From the NCBI GenBank assembly GCA_027575765.1, contig JANBPT010001012.1:1-16509 (forward strand): DNA of 16,509 nt, written 5' to 3'. The notes beneath the pieces are model-generated. The model was not told the DNA's origin, searched no databases, and was given only the letters and a program-made list of their open reading frames with translations. The position numbers were made by a program, and so were the translations under genes. The stretch is from Tieghemiomyces parasiticus (taxonomy: Eukaryota > Kickxellomycota > Dimargaritomycetes > Dimargaritales > Dimargaritaceae). Positions 9,791 to 16,509 of the stretch are shown here, one piece after another; the first letter of the stretch is position 1, and each line of letters opens with the position of its first letter.

Positions 9791-9867
9791 TCCCTCCCTC
9801 CCTCCCTCACGCGTGCGTGCGCGCTCTCACTTTCTCTACTCCCCCCTCTCTTCTTTCTCTCTCTCTC
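9791..9867. repeat. TCCC repeat, Z-DNA tract and polypyrimidine tract just before the start codon
   Basis: Four TCCC units (9791-9808) give a G3N1 quadruplex motif on the minus (template) strand. They are followed directly by 17 nt of alternating pyrimidine-purine (9808-9824, GTGC/GCGC-rich). After a short gap, a 29-nt uninterrupted pyrimidine run, mostly CT repeats, covers 9839-9867. All three lie within 100 nt of the ATG at 9887, in the probable leader. Confidence 0.6.
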
Positions 9868-9886
9868 ATACGCACCCTTGTACGCA

Positions 9887-12800
9887 ATGAGCGAAAACCC
9901 CCCCGTTCAAACTCCGACCCCCCGGTCAGAGGCTCACCCTGCGCCACTGACAGATACGAGTAACAGCGCCTCGTACCACCAGACAGCACCAGCCTCTCTT
10001 CGTGGCGTCAAGCTACCACCTATAACGGGCCGACTCCCAGCCGAGGACCCGCGCTCTCCGACCGGTAGCGCCCCTGCTCACGCCACCGCGGACCCCGTGG
10101 GACGCGCCCTCACCCAGTCCGCCCCCGGTACCCAGTCACCAGCCGCTTCCACCGGCCCACCTCGCCCCAACCAGAGCCATTCCGCCGCGGGGTCCCCTCA
10201 CCGCCACCACCACCTGCCAGTGCGATCGCCTGGCCTGCCACCCCCGTTTTCGCCCTCCAGCTATCCCGGTCGGTATCCGCGTGGTGCCCCGCTGTCGTCC
10301 CCGACCGCCCACCGCGGTAGTGACTACCGGCCCATTCCGGCCGGCGCCTTTGTCCAGAGCCCACCAGTCCCGTTCCCTCACCCATCGGGTTACCCATCGC
10401 ATGGACCCGCCCACGACGTCATCCCCTTCCCGCGTATGTACCCGCAGCACCCTCCGACTAGCCCACACGGCCTACAGCCACCCTACCCGTTGGGCCACCC
10501 GGCTCCACAGCTACTTTCGAACATGACCCACCAGCCGAACCTCTCGGTCGTCCCCGGTAATCTGACGGATCACTGGACGGAAGCCGAGGTAGATAGTATT
10601 CTCAACTACATTAAGAATAACTTTCAGGTCTGGCAGCAGTCCAAAGCCCTTAGCTACCGCAAGTGCCGCGAGCAGCTACCCAACCGGACTGAGAAGCAAA
10701 TCAAGAATAAGGTCGAAAAGCTGATTAGCAAGTACCACAAGCTCTGCACCTGGCGAGCCGAGACCAGCGACCCGCAAGCCACCAAGCGCAACTGGAGTTG
10801 GTACACCAAACTGGATGCCGTGTTCCACAGCCTAGACACTACCGGCAAGGCCAAGGGCACCGGTGGTCCACCGGCGCGCCGCCACACTGTTAGCACCACC
10901 CGCCCCACCCTACCCGACCGCCACGCCTCACCCTCCGTCACAGCCGCATCGTCATCCCTACTGGCGCTCGCCGGTTCGTGGGGTGGTGATAGCGGCGAAG
11001 GGGATGAGCCGAACCGACCCCGGACCGAACATCCGACTTCAACAGGTGGGCCGGCTAACCACCCCTCGGCCTTCGCCTTCCCTCGCCTGCCCGACGACGC
11101 GCCCATGTCACCTCGCGTTCCTCGTGGCGCTTTACAAATGGCGCCCCCTCACATGCGTCAGCACTTGGAGCCTCATCGCCCTCGCAGCCACTCGGCCAGC
11201 ATTGTTGGCAACCACAACGAGCCACACGCACCACCACCGCGTTACCCTCCCAACTATGATCGCGGCCCACCCCCGGCCGGCGGCATGGTATCGCACCTGC
11301 CTCCTCCAACCTCGCCGCGGCGATACCCCCCATCGGGTTACCACCAAGCGCCGCCTCCTGGGTACCGTCCGGGACCGAACCTCCCACCGGGCCACCATCA
11401 TCACCCTCACTTTCACCCCGAGGACCCCGAAGCGGCTCAGTACCGTCGTCGCCGTATGTCAATGCCCCTCCACGCCGACCCCCAGGGCCGCGTGAACCCC
11501 GGTGCCCCGGCGGCTCCCCACACTCACCGGGTGTCATTTGCCGGCGAGGATAGTGAGTACCGGCCCCCAACCTCCCCTCACACCCCCGGCCGGTACCATG
11601 CTGGCTACCCACCGGGTCACTTCGTCCAGCGCATGCGGGTGCCCACGGGTCACCATCACCGTCACCGTACCAGCATTTACGAACCGACCACCCCCGGTCA
11701 AGCACCAGCCTGGCCAGATTCCATGTCCCCCGCTCACCCTCCGCCATCATCCGCGAGTAGTTCCGACGAGCCAGCCAAGCGCCGCAAGAGCTTCCACGGC
11801 CAGACTCGGCCCACCATTGTGGCCAGCGAACGCGGCGGTCTAGTGGTACGAGGCGAACACGGCGGGCAGCCGATGGTCTCCAGTGCGTCCCTGCCTATCC
11901 ACGAAAGCCGGTCCACCGCCTCCCCACGTCTGCACGCCACGCGGTCGGCAAACGACGTGCCGCTAGTGGTGCGCCCCAGCCCACGCACTCCGCGTATCCA
12001 TGAGCTTCTAGCCGCCGCCGACGCCACCCTACACGAGAAGCGGAAGCGCGTGATCAGCCGCACCGCGGAGGATTTGCAAGTTCTGAGCGCTGACATGCAA
12101 CACGCTACCAATCCTGTCGCCGAGTACGAATGTGATGCGGTCCCCCGTGAGTCGGCCGTCTTACACCGGCGTCTAGCTGGTCGCCGGCGCGCAGCCACCG
12201 TATCCGAAGGGGGCAATCCTGCCGTGCCTCGCTCCCGATCCCAGGAGACGGAAGGGACCCCACGCCAGCCGTTTGCCCGAGTGCCCTCGACGGATACCGT
12301 TTCGACCTCATCGCCGCTAGGGTCTTCCTCCGTTACCTCATCCCCGTCCTCTTCGCAGCCCTTGTCACCGCATGCCCTTAATACCGCCTCCTCAACTCTG
12401 TCGTCTGCCTCTGCACCTGGTCAGCCCACTGAAGCAGAGACGCGTCCGGTTGCCCGTCGTCCTCTCCACCACCGGCGCCATACGGACGCCGCCGACCTGG
12501 CTAAGGTTCTACCGGGGCCCCACTGTTCGCACACGGCACCTTTTTTTGCCGCAATTGTCGACACTGTACAGCAGCTGCTTGATCTCAAAAACCAGGAGAT
12601 TCAACTCCATCGAGACCTACGGTCCGTCCTCGTGCAGTTCCAATCCCACCAGCTGGATGACGAAGGCAGTGGTTGCTGCGCCGAGTTTGCCGGTTATCCG
12701 CGCCACGGCGAGGTGGACAGCGGCTTGTCCAACCACCGCCATCATTCGATGGCAGCCTACCGCGCCACACCGCCCCGCCGGGCCACCAGCGGCGGTCCTG

Positions 12801-13180
12801 CCTTCTCCCCCGTCAGTCAGGCCGCCGGCGACGACGACGAGCTGGGCACAGCCGGCAAAGATACAGACAGCGCCATGGACATTGAAGCCCCCGAGGCCGT
12901 TCAGTTTGCGCTAGCGCTGGTACAGCGCGGGACTGCTTCGCCCGTGACGGCCCCCACCCCACATTCCTCGTCGGATCCTGCCGTGGCCCTTGTGGCCGCT
13001 GCTGTTGCCGAACACGGTGTCCTTCCGCGCCGCGAGCAGCTGACGGGTAAGGAACTCCTCCCGCATCACCACCGTCCATCATCGCCAGCTAGTACCCCAC
13101 CAGCCACTGTCGCCGTAGCCATCGGTAACGCGACGGCTTCGTCTTCTTCATCGCAGGAAGTGAGTGTGGTAGACCATTAG
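9887..13180 (+). CDS. Myb/SANT (trihelix-like) domain protein, probable transcription regulator
   Basis: Intronless 1097-residue protein; ATG at 9887 is the first in frame (an upstream TTG at 9878 is not a eukaryotic start). Residues 1-223 are Pro/Ser/His-rich and probably disordered. Residues 227-318 form the one clear domain: TDHWTEAEVDSIL opens helix 1, W249 follows, RTEKQIKNKVEKL resembles a Myb/SANT recognition helix, and NWSWYTKLDAVF resembles the fourth helix of GT-1/trihelix proteins. The rest is low-complexity Pro/His/Ser, with basic candidate nuclear signals at 629-634 (PAKRRK) and 717-722 (EKRKRV). Predicted helices lie at about 703-735 (IHELLAAAD) and 885-923 (VDTVQQLLDLKNQEI). 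Five R-R-x-S/T sites suggest control by a PKA-type kinase. Inferred role: nuclear DNA-binding regulator; targets unknown. It converges with the gene at 14166. Confidence 0.92.
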   Translation: MSENPPVQTPTPRSEAHPAPLTDTSNSASYHQTAPASLRGVKLPPITGRLPAEDPRSPTGSAPAHATADPVGRALTQSAPGTQSPAASTGPPRPNQSHSAAGSPHRHHHLPVRSPGLPPPFSPSSYPGRYPRGAPLSSPTAHRGSDYRPIPAGAFVQSPPVPFPHPSGYPSHGPAHDVIPFPRMYPQHPPTSPHGLQPPYPLGHPAPQLLSNMTHQPNLSVVPGNLTDHWTEAEVDSILNYIKNNFQVWQQSKALSYRKCREQLPNRTEKQIKNKVEKLISKYHKLCTWRAETSDPQATKRNWSWYTKLDAVFHSLDTTGKAKGTGGPPARRHTVSTTRPTLPDRHASPSVTAASSSLLALAGSWGGDSGEGDEPNRPRTEHPTSTGGPANHPSAFAFPRLPDDAPMSPRVPRGALQMAPPHMRQHLEPHRPRSHSASIVGNHNEPHAPPPRYPPNYDRGPPPAGGMVSHLPPPTSPRRYPPSGYHQAPPPGYRPGPNLPPGHHHHPHFHPEDPEAAQYRRRRMSMPLHADPQGRVNPGAPAAPHTHRVSFAGEDSEYRPPTSPHTPGRYHAGYPPGHFVQRMRVPTGHHHRHRTSIYEPTTPGQAPAWPDSMSPAHPPPSSASSSDEPAKRRKSFHGQTRPTIVASERGGLVVRGEHGGQPMVSSASLPIHESRSTASPRLHATRSANDVPLVVRPSPRTPRIHELLAAADATLHEKRKRVISRTAEDLQVLSADMQHATNPVAEYECDAVPRESAVLHRRLAGRRRAATVSEGGNPAVPRSRSQETEGTPRQPFARVPSTDTVSTSSPLGSSSVTSSPSSSQPLSPHALNTASSTLSSASAPGQPTEAETRPVARRPLHHRRHTDAADLAKVLPGPHCSHTAPFFAAIVDTVQQLLDLKNQEIQLHRDLRSVLVQFQSHQLDDEGSGCCAEFAGYPRHGEVDSGLSNHRHHSMAAYRATPPRRATSGGPAFSPVSQAAGDDDELGTAGKDTDSAMDIEAPEAVQFALALVQRGTASPVTAPTPHSSSDPAVALVAAAVAEHGVLPRREQLTGKELLPHHHRPSSPASTPPATVAVAIGNATASSSSSQEVSVVDH

Positions 13181-14165
13181 TTAGCAAAGGATGTTTCCGG
13201 CCCATCTCCATCGGCTACATTGTTTATCTAGACGTTTAATATTTGATTTCCTACTCCGCATTCCTCCTCCACCTCATCTCTACCATCTTTTTCTCTGACG
13301 GCCGCATAGTTTTCTCCCACTCTCCGGCACCTTTTTTTACATTCCATCCCGACTACGCTCGCCCTTTCTACCATCTCGCTCTATCTCCCCATGTGCGGTA
13401 ACTAAACCGCCCTGAATTGTATTCTGCTACGCTCTGGTCTCGCCGCTACCCCTATTTTATTAACCGGATTTTTCTATTTCGACATATCGTTTTCATTCCT
13501 TAAAGCTATATACATAAATCTAAGCTTACATAATAGCTTTGTATGGGTTTTTTTTGAGGTTTCTATTAAAACATGACGTGATAGTCCTGACCCTTAGGTT
13601 CATTACTTGCACTACAGCTGGACACACTGGCAGCGCTAGCTCTTTAGTAAGTGCTAAATTACGGGTAGGGGTCGCAATGAAGGTACGCCTCGGCGGAGGA
13701 CCTTGCTAGGTTACGGTTGAGCTAACCGCCGGGCCGATAACTACGACCAAATAGCAACGACAAGGATCCCAAAGGGTAGTAAGTGGTGGGCGGAAGATAG
13801 CTGCATGAAGGTTGAAGGCCAACTGGCGTGTAAATTATACGATGCTCATATCCGAACGAAGAACCTCACTATATTTCTAACCTATGGGTGGTTGGGGCCT
13901 CTCTAAATGTACGGAAAACCGACCAATCTATAAGTAAATTTCTGTCACTGGATAGCAAGACCGAAAGGTGGGCCGCGCCGAACGGCACTGTCCAACTCTA
14001 AAGTGAATTACGTAAGAAGACGCCTCTAGGTTAATACTACCTGATTTCAATTAATAAGTCAATACTTGCGACCTTTCACATTTGCGTACACCAGTGTTGA
14101 GATTACGCTACATATTCCATCTCTAACTTTTCGATGGACATACCAGTTCATCAGTAATTAAGGGG
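13181..14165. other. convergent intergenic region
   Basis: This lies between the stop codons of two convergent genes. The first 380 nt after the regulator are T-rich and could serve as its 3' end, with a TACATAAAT-like stretch near 13510 and a T8 run near 13548. No canonical AATAAA was found for either gene. From about 13560 the sequence becomes A/T-balanced with no open frame of note. I found no RNA gene or repeat. Confidence 0.5.
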
Positions 14166-15536
14166 TCAGTGGCTATCCGCGGAAGTCAATAGCTCCCGGA
14201 TTTCCTCAAAACTGAACTCAAAAGCGTATAGGATATTCAACAGGCGCTTCTGGGACACAACGGACCGAATATTCTTCCTAAGTTGGCGCTGGTCCATTGT
14301 AAACGTTCTGAAAAGTACCGTGCTGTCAAGTCGTGCCATATGGCGAGTGAGGACATCACAGTTCAACACGAGGCTACCGTCAGTATGGAACTCGTACGGA
14401 AAGAAAAAACCAATCTCCTCGCTCGACTCCCGCAATGAGCGACCGGCTAGTATAATAAGATCGTCACCGGGTAATGCCGTAAAAAGGGCTAAGTGGGGCC
14501 GCTGTGCCAAATGACGTTTAGATGGGAGGTCCCTATCAAAATTACTATAGAGATACCGGATGCTGTCCTCTGCAGAACTTCGGCTGGCTTTCTTCTTGGG
14601 TTGGGCGGTAGCGGAGGATTGGCTCGGCGAGTGTGAAGAACTGGCCCGAGCAGCGGCAGTCGACATACAAGATTTGTTTAAAGTAATAAGCCGGTCCCAG
14701 AAGGATTCTAGATCCTTACGTAGCTCAGCATTAGCTCCATCCGCTGTGAATCGAAGAATCTGGTCGATGATAAACTGACGCAGAGAATTCCCTAATAGGA
14801 ACTGCGGCGGCAAGGGTCTGATCAGTGGTAGTGGTGGGATGGTCTGTGTGTCACTAGACCCTAACGCCGAGGGGAACTGGTCGGGAGAATGGCTAGGGGT
14901 CGAGTTAGGGTCATGTATGGCGTCCTGGTTGCTTGGGCGCTTCGAGGGGCCAATGCTAGGGTTGTGTTTACGACTGCCGTCCGATTGGTCGTCCGAGCGT
15001 GTGCTCAAGAGATCGGGCTGAGATGCTTCACCGTCCGGGGCCAGTATCTTTTGTATGGCTGGGTCCAATGTCGACCATATATCCATCTCGTAGGGGAAAA
15101 GTGGACGGTGGCGATCATTTGGTTCGGGGCTGGTCTGGAGTACGCTCCACTGGTCGACTGGAGGTGCACCTGGCGCGTGTTGAGTTGCTTCGCCGCCCGA
15201 GAGCAGTATTTCACGTACGGCGGGGTCGAACTCCGGCCAAGTATCCCACTCATCGAGATTCGAGAAGGAGGGGCTATGGGGGAGGTGCGTGGACATTCCA
15301 GGTGGCTGCAGCGACCGGCTGTCGTCAGCTTCGTACACCGGTTGGAAGGGGGCAAGGTCTGGTGTCGCAGTGAACGAGGTTCCCTGTTGAACCAGCCCTG
15401 GATTAGGCTGCATACCAACGAGCGGTAATCGGGAGCCCTTCATATTGTCCGTCACCGGAATCCCCATCGTCGAACAGGCCATGCATAGCATCGTCAGCGT
15501 AAGGCGGAAGGAAGGTTGGCCATTATAAGCAGTCAT
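14166..15536 (-). CDS. predicted secreted protein with a duplicated motif, unknown family
   Basis: 456 residues. The frame is open back to a GTG at 15629, but the first ATG is at 15536. No minus-strand ATG occurs for about 280 nt upstream, and a TATA box lies 178 nt away, so I start there. Residues 1 to about 24 look like a signal peptide: a short polar start, then LTLTMLCMACSTMG. Residues 87-120 and 143-173 are an imperfect duplication sharing W-x3-[FL]-D-P-A-[VI]-x2-I-L and G-E-A-[TS]-Q. A Ser/Pro/Asp-rich linker follows. The C-terminal part (244-456) is globular, split by a Ser/Gln/Lys-rich loop at 290-324, with FFFPYEFHTDGSLVLNCD near the middle. Sequons are at N211 and N287. No catalytic motif is recognised. 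If secretion is right, it may act outside the cell or in the wall; this is inference. Confidence 0.85.
   Translation of the reverse strand: MTAYNGQPSFRLTLTMLCMACSTMGIPVTDNMKGSRLPLVGMQPNPGLVQQGTSFTATPDLAPFQPVYEADDSRSLQPPGMSTHLPHSPSFSNLDEWDTWPEFDPAVREILLSGGEATQHAPGAPPVDQWSVLQTSPEPNDRHRPLFPYEMDIWSTLDPAIQKILAPDGEASQPDLLSTRSDDQSDGSRKHNPSIGPSKRPSNQDAIHDPNSTPSHSPDQFPSALGSSDTQTIPPLPLIRPLPPQFLLGNSLRQFIIDQILRFTADGANAELRKDLESFWDRLITLNKSCMSTAAARASSSHSPSQSSATAQPKKKASRSSAEDSIRYLYSNFDRDLPSKRHLAQRPHLALFTALPGDDLIILAGRSLRESSEEIGFFFPYEFHTDGSLVLNCDVLTRHMARLDSTVLFRTFTMDQRQLRKNIRSVVSQKRLLNILYAFEFSFEEIRELLTSADSH
15018..15110 (-). repeat. second copy of an internal duplication
   Basis: Encodes residues 143-173 of the predicted secreted protein, including MDIWSTLDPAIQKIL and GEASQ. 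It matches the copy at 15177-15278 in both protein and DNA, offset by 162 bp (54 residues) at the shared tryptophan. A two-residue indel lies upstream of the tryptophan. Confidence 0.7.
15177..15278 (-). repeat. first copy of an internal duplication
   Basis: Encodes residues 87-120 of the predicted secreted protein, including WDTWPEFDPAVREIL and GEATQ. It is the partner of the copy at 15018-15110. Confidence 0.7.
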
Positions 15537-15713
15537 GGTAGAGTCGAGTGGAGAGAAGTGTAGAGTAGACGGAGGCAGGGGGGTGTAGTTTACCTGCAGT
15601 AGAAACAGCAGATGAGAGGTAATATACACGGTTGAATAGGTTGGTTGGAAGCAGGGCGTGGTGAAAATACTCGAAAGCAGCTGGGGTGGGCTGGGGTGAC
15701 CAAATTGGCGGAG

Positions 15714-15723
15714 TTATATATGG
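15714..15723 (-). promoter_or_regulatory. TATA box of the predicted secreted-protein gene
   Basis: On the minus strand CCATATATAA lies 178 nt upstream of the ATG at 15536. The interval to the start has no ATG on the minus strand and is C/T-rich, as expected of a transcribed leader. A GTAAAC donor-like site after CTGCAG near 15591 could mark a leader intron boundary, but nothing requires it. Confidence 0.5.
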
Positions 15724-16277
15724 ACTGTGGGTGTAGCGTATCCCACAGCCAGTATTGAAACGAGTCGACTTGGAGCGGGATGTCGACAGGGTCCCGGCCG
15801 AGGGTACTGCTGGTATGTCATGGTGAGGCGGGAGATATCGGGTAGTACTTAAAGGCCAGCGTACCCAATACCAGCGCGACCTGTGCAGTCGTGGTGACTG
15901 CATGTAGGAGTTAAGGACAAACATATAGGCTTCACAGTGTTACTTCGGGAGTGCTTTCTCTCCCAGTCCCTCCTCTCCACGCAGCAGAAAACCAAAAGAC
16001 GGATCGGACCGGCCGCTTTTCTGTACTCAGAATTTCGGACCATACAGGAGGGGGGGCCGTCCTTTTGCGGCTGCGTTCGGAGGTGTAACTGTACAAGCGA
16101 TGCGATAGGTCTGTCAAAGCACAAAGAGGCCTACGGTGCGACGTCTCGCTACAGGAAGCCCCACCTTATCTCCTTCTTCCGTACCATGGCTGCCAAATTG
16201 GCAACCAGACAAAGAGAAAACAAAGAGCCGATCCGAGTGGTGGACGCGGACTGTGGGTTGCCACCATCCACTACGTT
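15724..16277. other. intergenic region between two minus-strand genes
   Basis: Upstream region of the predicted secreted-protein gene and 3' flank of the partial gene to the right. The minus-strand frame 15523-15924 starts with ATG but runs through the TATA box and leader, so it is unlikely to be a gene. On the plus strand an ATG in good context (ACCATGGCT) at 16186 opens a 31-codon frame that is too short to support. Confidence 0.45.
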
Positions 16278-16487
16278 TTAAAACCCTTTGCTCGTATCTG
16301 CGGTGACTTGGGAGACACGCTCTTGATACCGTCCGATGGCTGCGGCTAGCGCCTCACAACGTCTCCTCCCATCCTCCGGCCTAAGGATGAGCGAGGGCAG
16401 CACGGTGGTGTCACAGAGACCAATTTTGAGCTCCTTGCAATTCAGGCGAGGCGTCAAGCATAGGCAAGCGACGGCCCCATAAAGCCT
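16278..16487 (-). CDS. 3' end of an unidentified gene (partial, candidate last exon)
   Basis: An open frame of 69 residues ends in TAA at 16280-16278 and has no ATG. The residues are protein-like, with CDTTVLPSLILRPEDG followed by a basic, probably helical C-terminus (RRRCEALAAAIGRYQERV). A TAA at 16490-16488 closes the frame upstream, so earlier coding sequence must join through an intron whose acceptor lies within 16433-16487 or is not obvious. CTTGAC near 16456 could be a branch site. I recognise no family. It would be in tandem with, and upstream of, the predicted secreted-protein gene. The frame is short enough that chance cannot be excluded. Confidence 0.35.
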   Translation of the reverse strand, partial: RLYGAVACLCLTPRLNCKELKIGLCDTTVLPSLILRPEDGRRRCEALAAAIGRYQERVSQVTADTSKGF

Positions 16488-16509
16488 TTACCTAGCGGTG
16501 TGGTATTCG

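Larger units (their letters stand above)
7582..9886 (+). promoter_or_regulatory. long pyrimidine-rich upstream region and probable 5' leader of the regulator gene
   Basis: The plus strand here is dominated by C and T runs. Between 8170 and 9886 I find one ATG on the plus strand (9250) against about twenty on the minus strand, as expected for a transcribed leader cleared of upstream starts. The single ATG opens a 13-codon uORF ending at 9291. Two long open frames (8167-8817 from ATG, and 8817-9503, which opens at GTG and has no ATG) translate to low-complexity Pro/Ser/Leu-rich sequence and are best read as by-products of the base bias. TATA-like sites lie at 7846-7852, 8176-8192 and 9336-9342. 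Confidence 0.5.

Noticed and set aside
2080..9824. CRISPR array or mobile element from the several simple repeats
   Set aside because: The repeats are dinucleotide or tetranucleotide tracts with no regular spacers, no terminal inverted repeats and no transposase-like frame.
11055..11750. 231-codon minus-strand frame
   Set aside because: It lies antisense within the confident regulator gene and is a shadow of its GC-rich codons.
15018..15278. Repeat-containing peptide precursor (dikaritin-like RiPP) reading of the secreted protein
   Set aside because: There are only two diverged copies, with no Kex2-type dibasic sites flanking repeated cores and a large globular C-terminus.
14889..15428. 179-codon plus-strand frame
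   Set aside because: It is antisense to the predicted secreted-protein gene, opens without support and does not look protein-like.
15537..15629. N-terminal extension of the predicted secreted protein to 487 residues
   Set aside because: The extension begins at GTG, has no ATG, and would displace the hydrophobic signal sequence from the N-terminus.
15523..15924. 133-codon minus frame starting with ATG
   Set aside because: It overlaps the TATA box, leader and start of the predicted secreted-protein gene in another frame, and its composition follows the C-rich leader.

Overview
The window looks like nuclear DNA of a filamentous or early-diverging fungus. This rests on: a long, intronless, low-complexity protein with one Myb/SANT-type DNA-binding domain; a predicted secreted protein of eukaryotic style; TATA-like boxes and C/T-rich 5' leaders; and no Shine-Dalgarno sites or operon packing. 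A zoopagomycete lineage such as Dimargaritales is a guess from the style of the proteins, not something the sequence proves. Only about 4.7 kb of 16.5 kb is confidently coding.

Layout. Bases 1-3624 hold no gene I can support. Around 3625-4400 the minus strand is C-rich, has no ATG for about 575 nt, and ends at an ATG at 3824 that opens a short Pro/Ser-rich frame: this looks like the 5' end of a minus-strand transcription unit with no recognisable body. Bases 4400-6974 hold scattered weak frames (candidates at 4652 minus, 6291 plus and 6613-6850 minus). At 6975-7581 there is a plus-strand coding relic in which protein-like sequence passes through all three frames and an in-frame TGA.

Bases 7582-9886 form a strongly pyrimidine-rich stretch with almost no ATG on the plus strand from 8170 on. 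It leads into the main gene at 9887-13180, a 1097-residue protein with a trihelix/SANT-like domain at about residues 227-318, two basic nuclear-localisation candidates and five R-R-x-S/T motifs. This is most likely a transcription regulator under kinase control. A second gene (14166-15536, minus) converges on it and encodes a 456-residue predicted secreted protein with a duplicated motif and a C-terminal globular region of unknown family. The right edge (16278-16487, minus) carries what looks like the 3' end of a third gene in tandem with the second.

The genes do not form an obvious pathway. The most unusual aspect is the architecture of the leaders: long, pyrimidine-rich and AUG-depleted on the sense strand only, with tracts able to form Z-DNA, H-DNA and G-quadruplexes. 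All start choices below use ATG only; several long open frames in the window begin only at GTG or TTG and were discounted for that reason.
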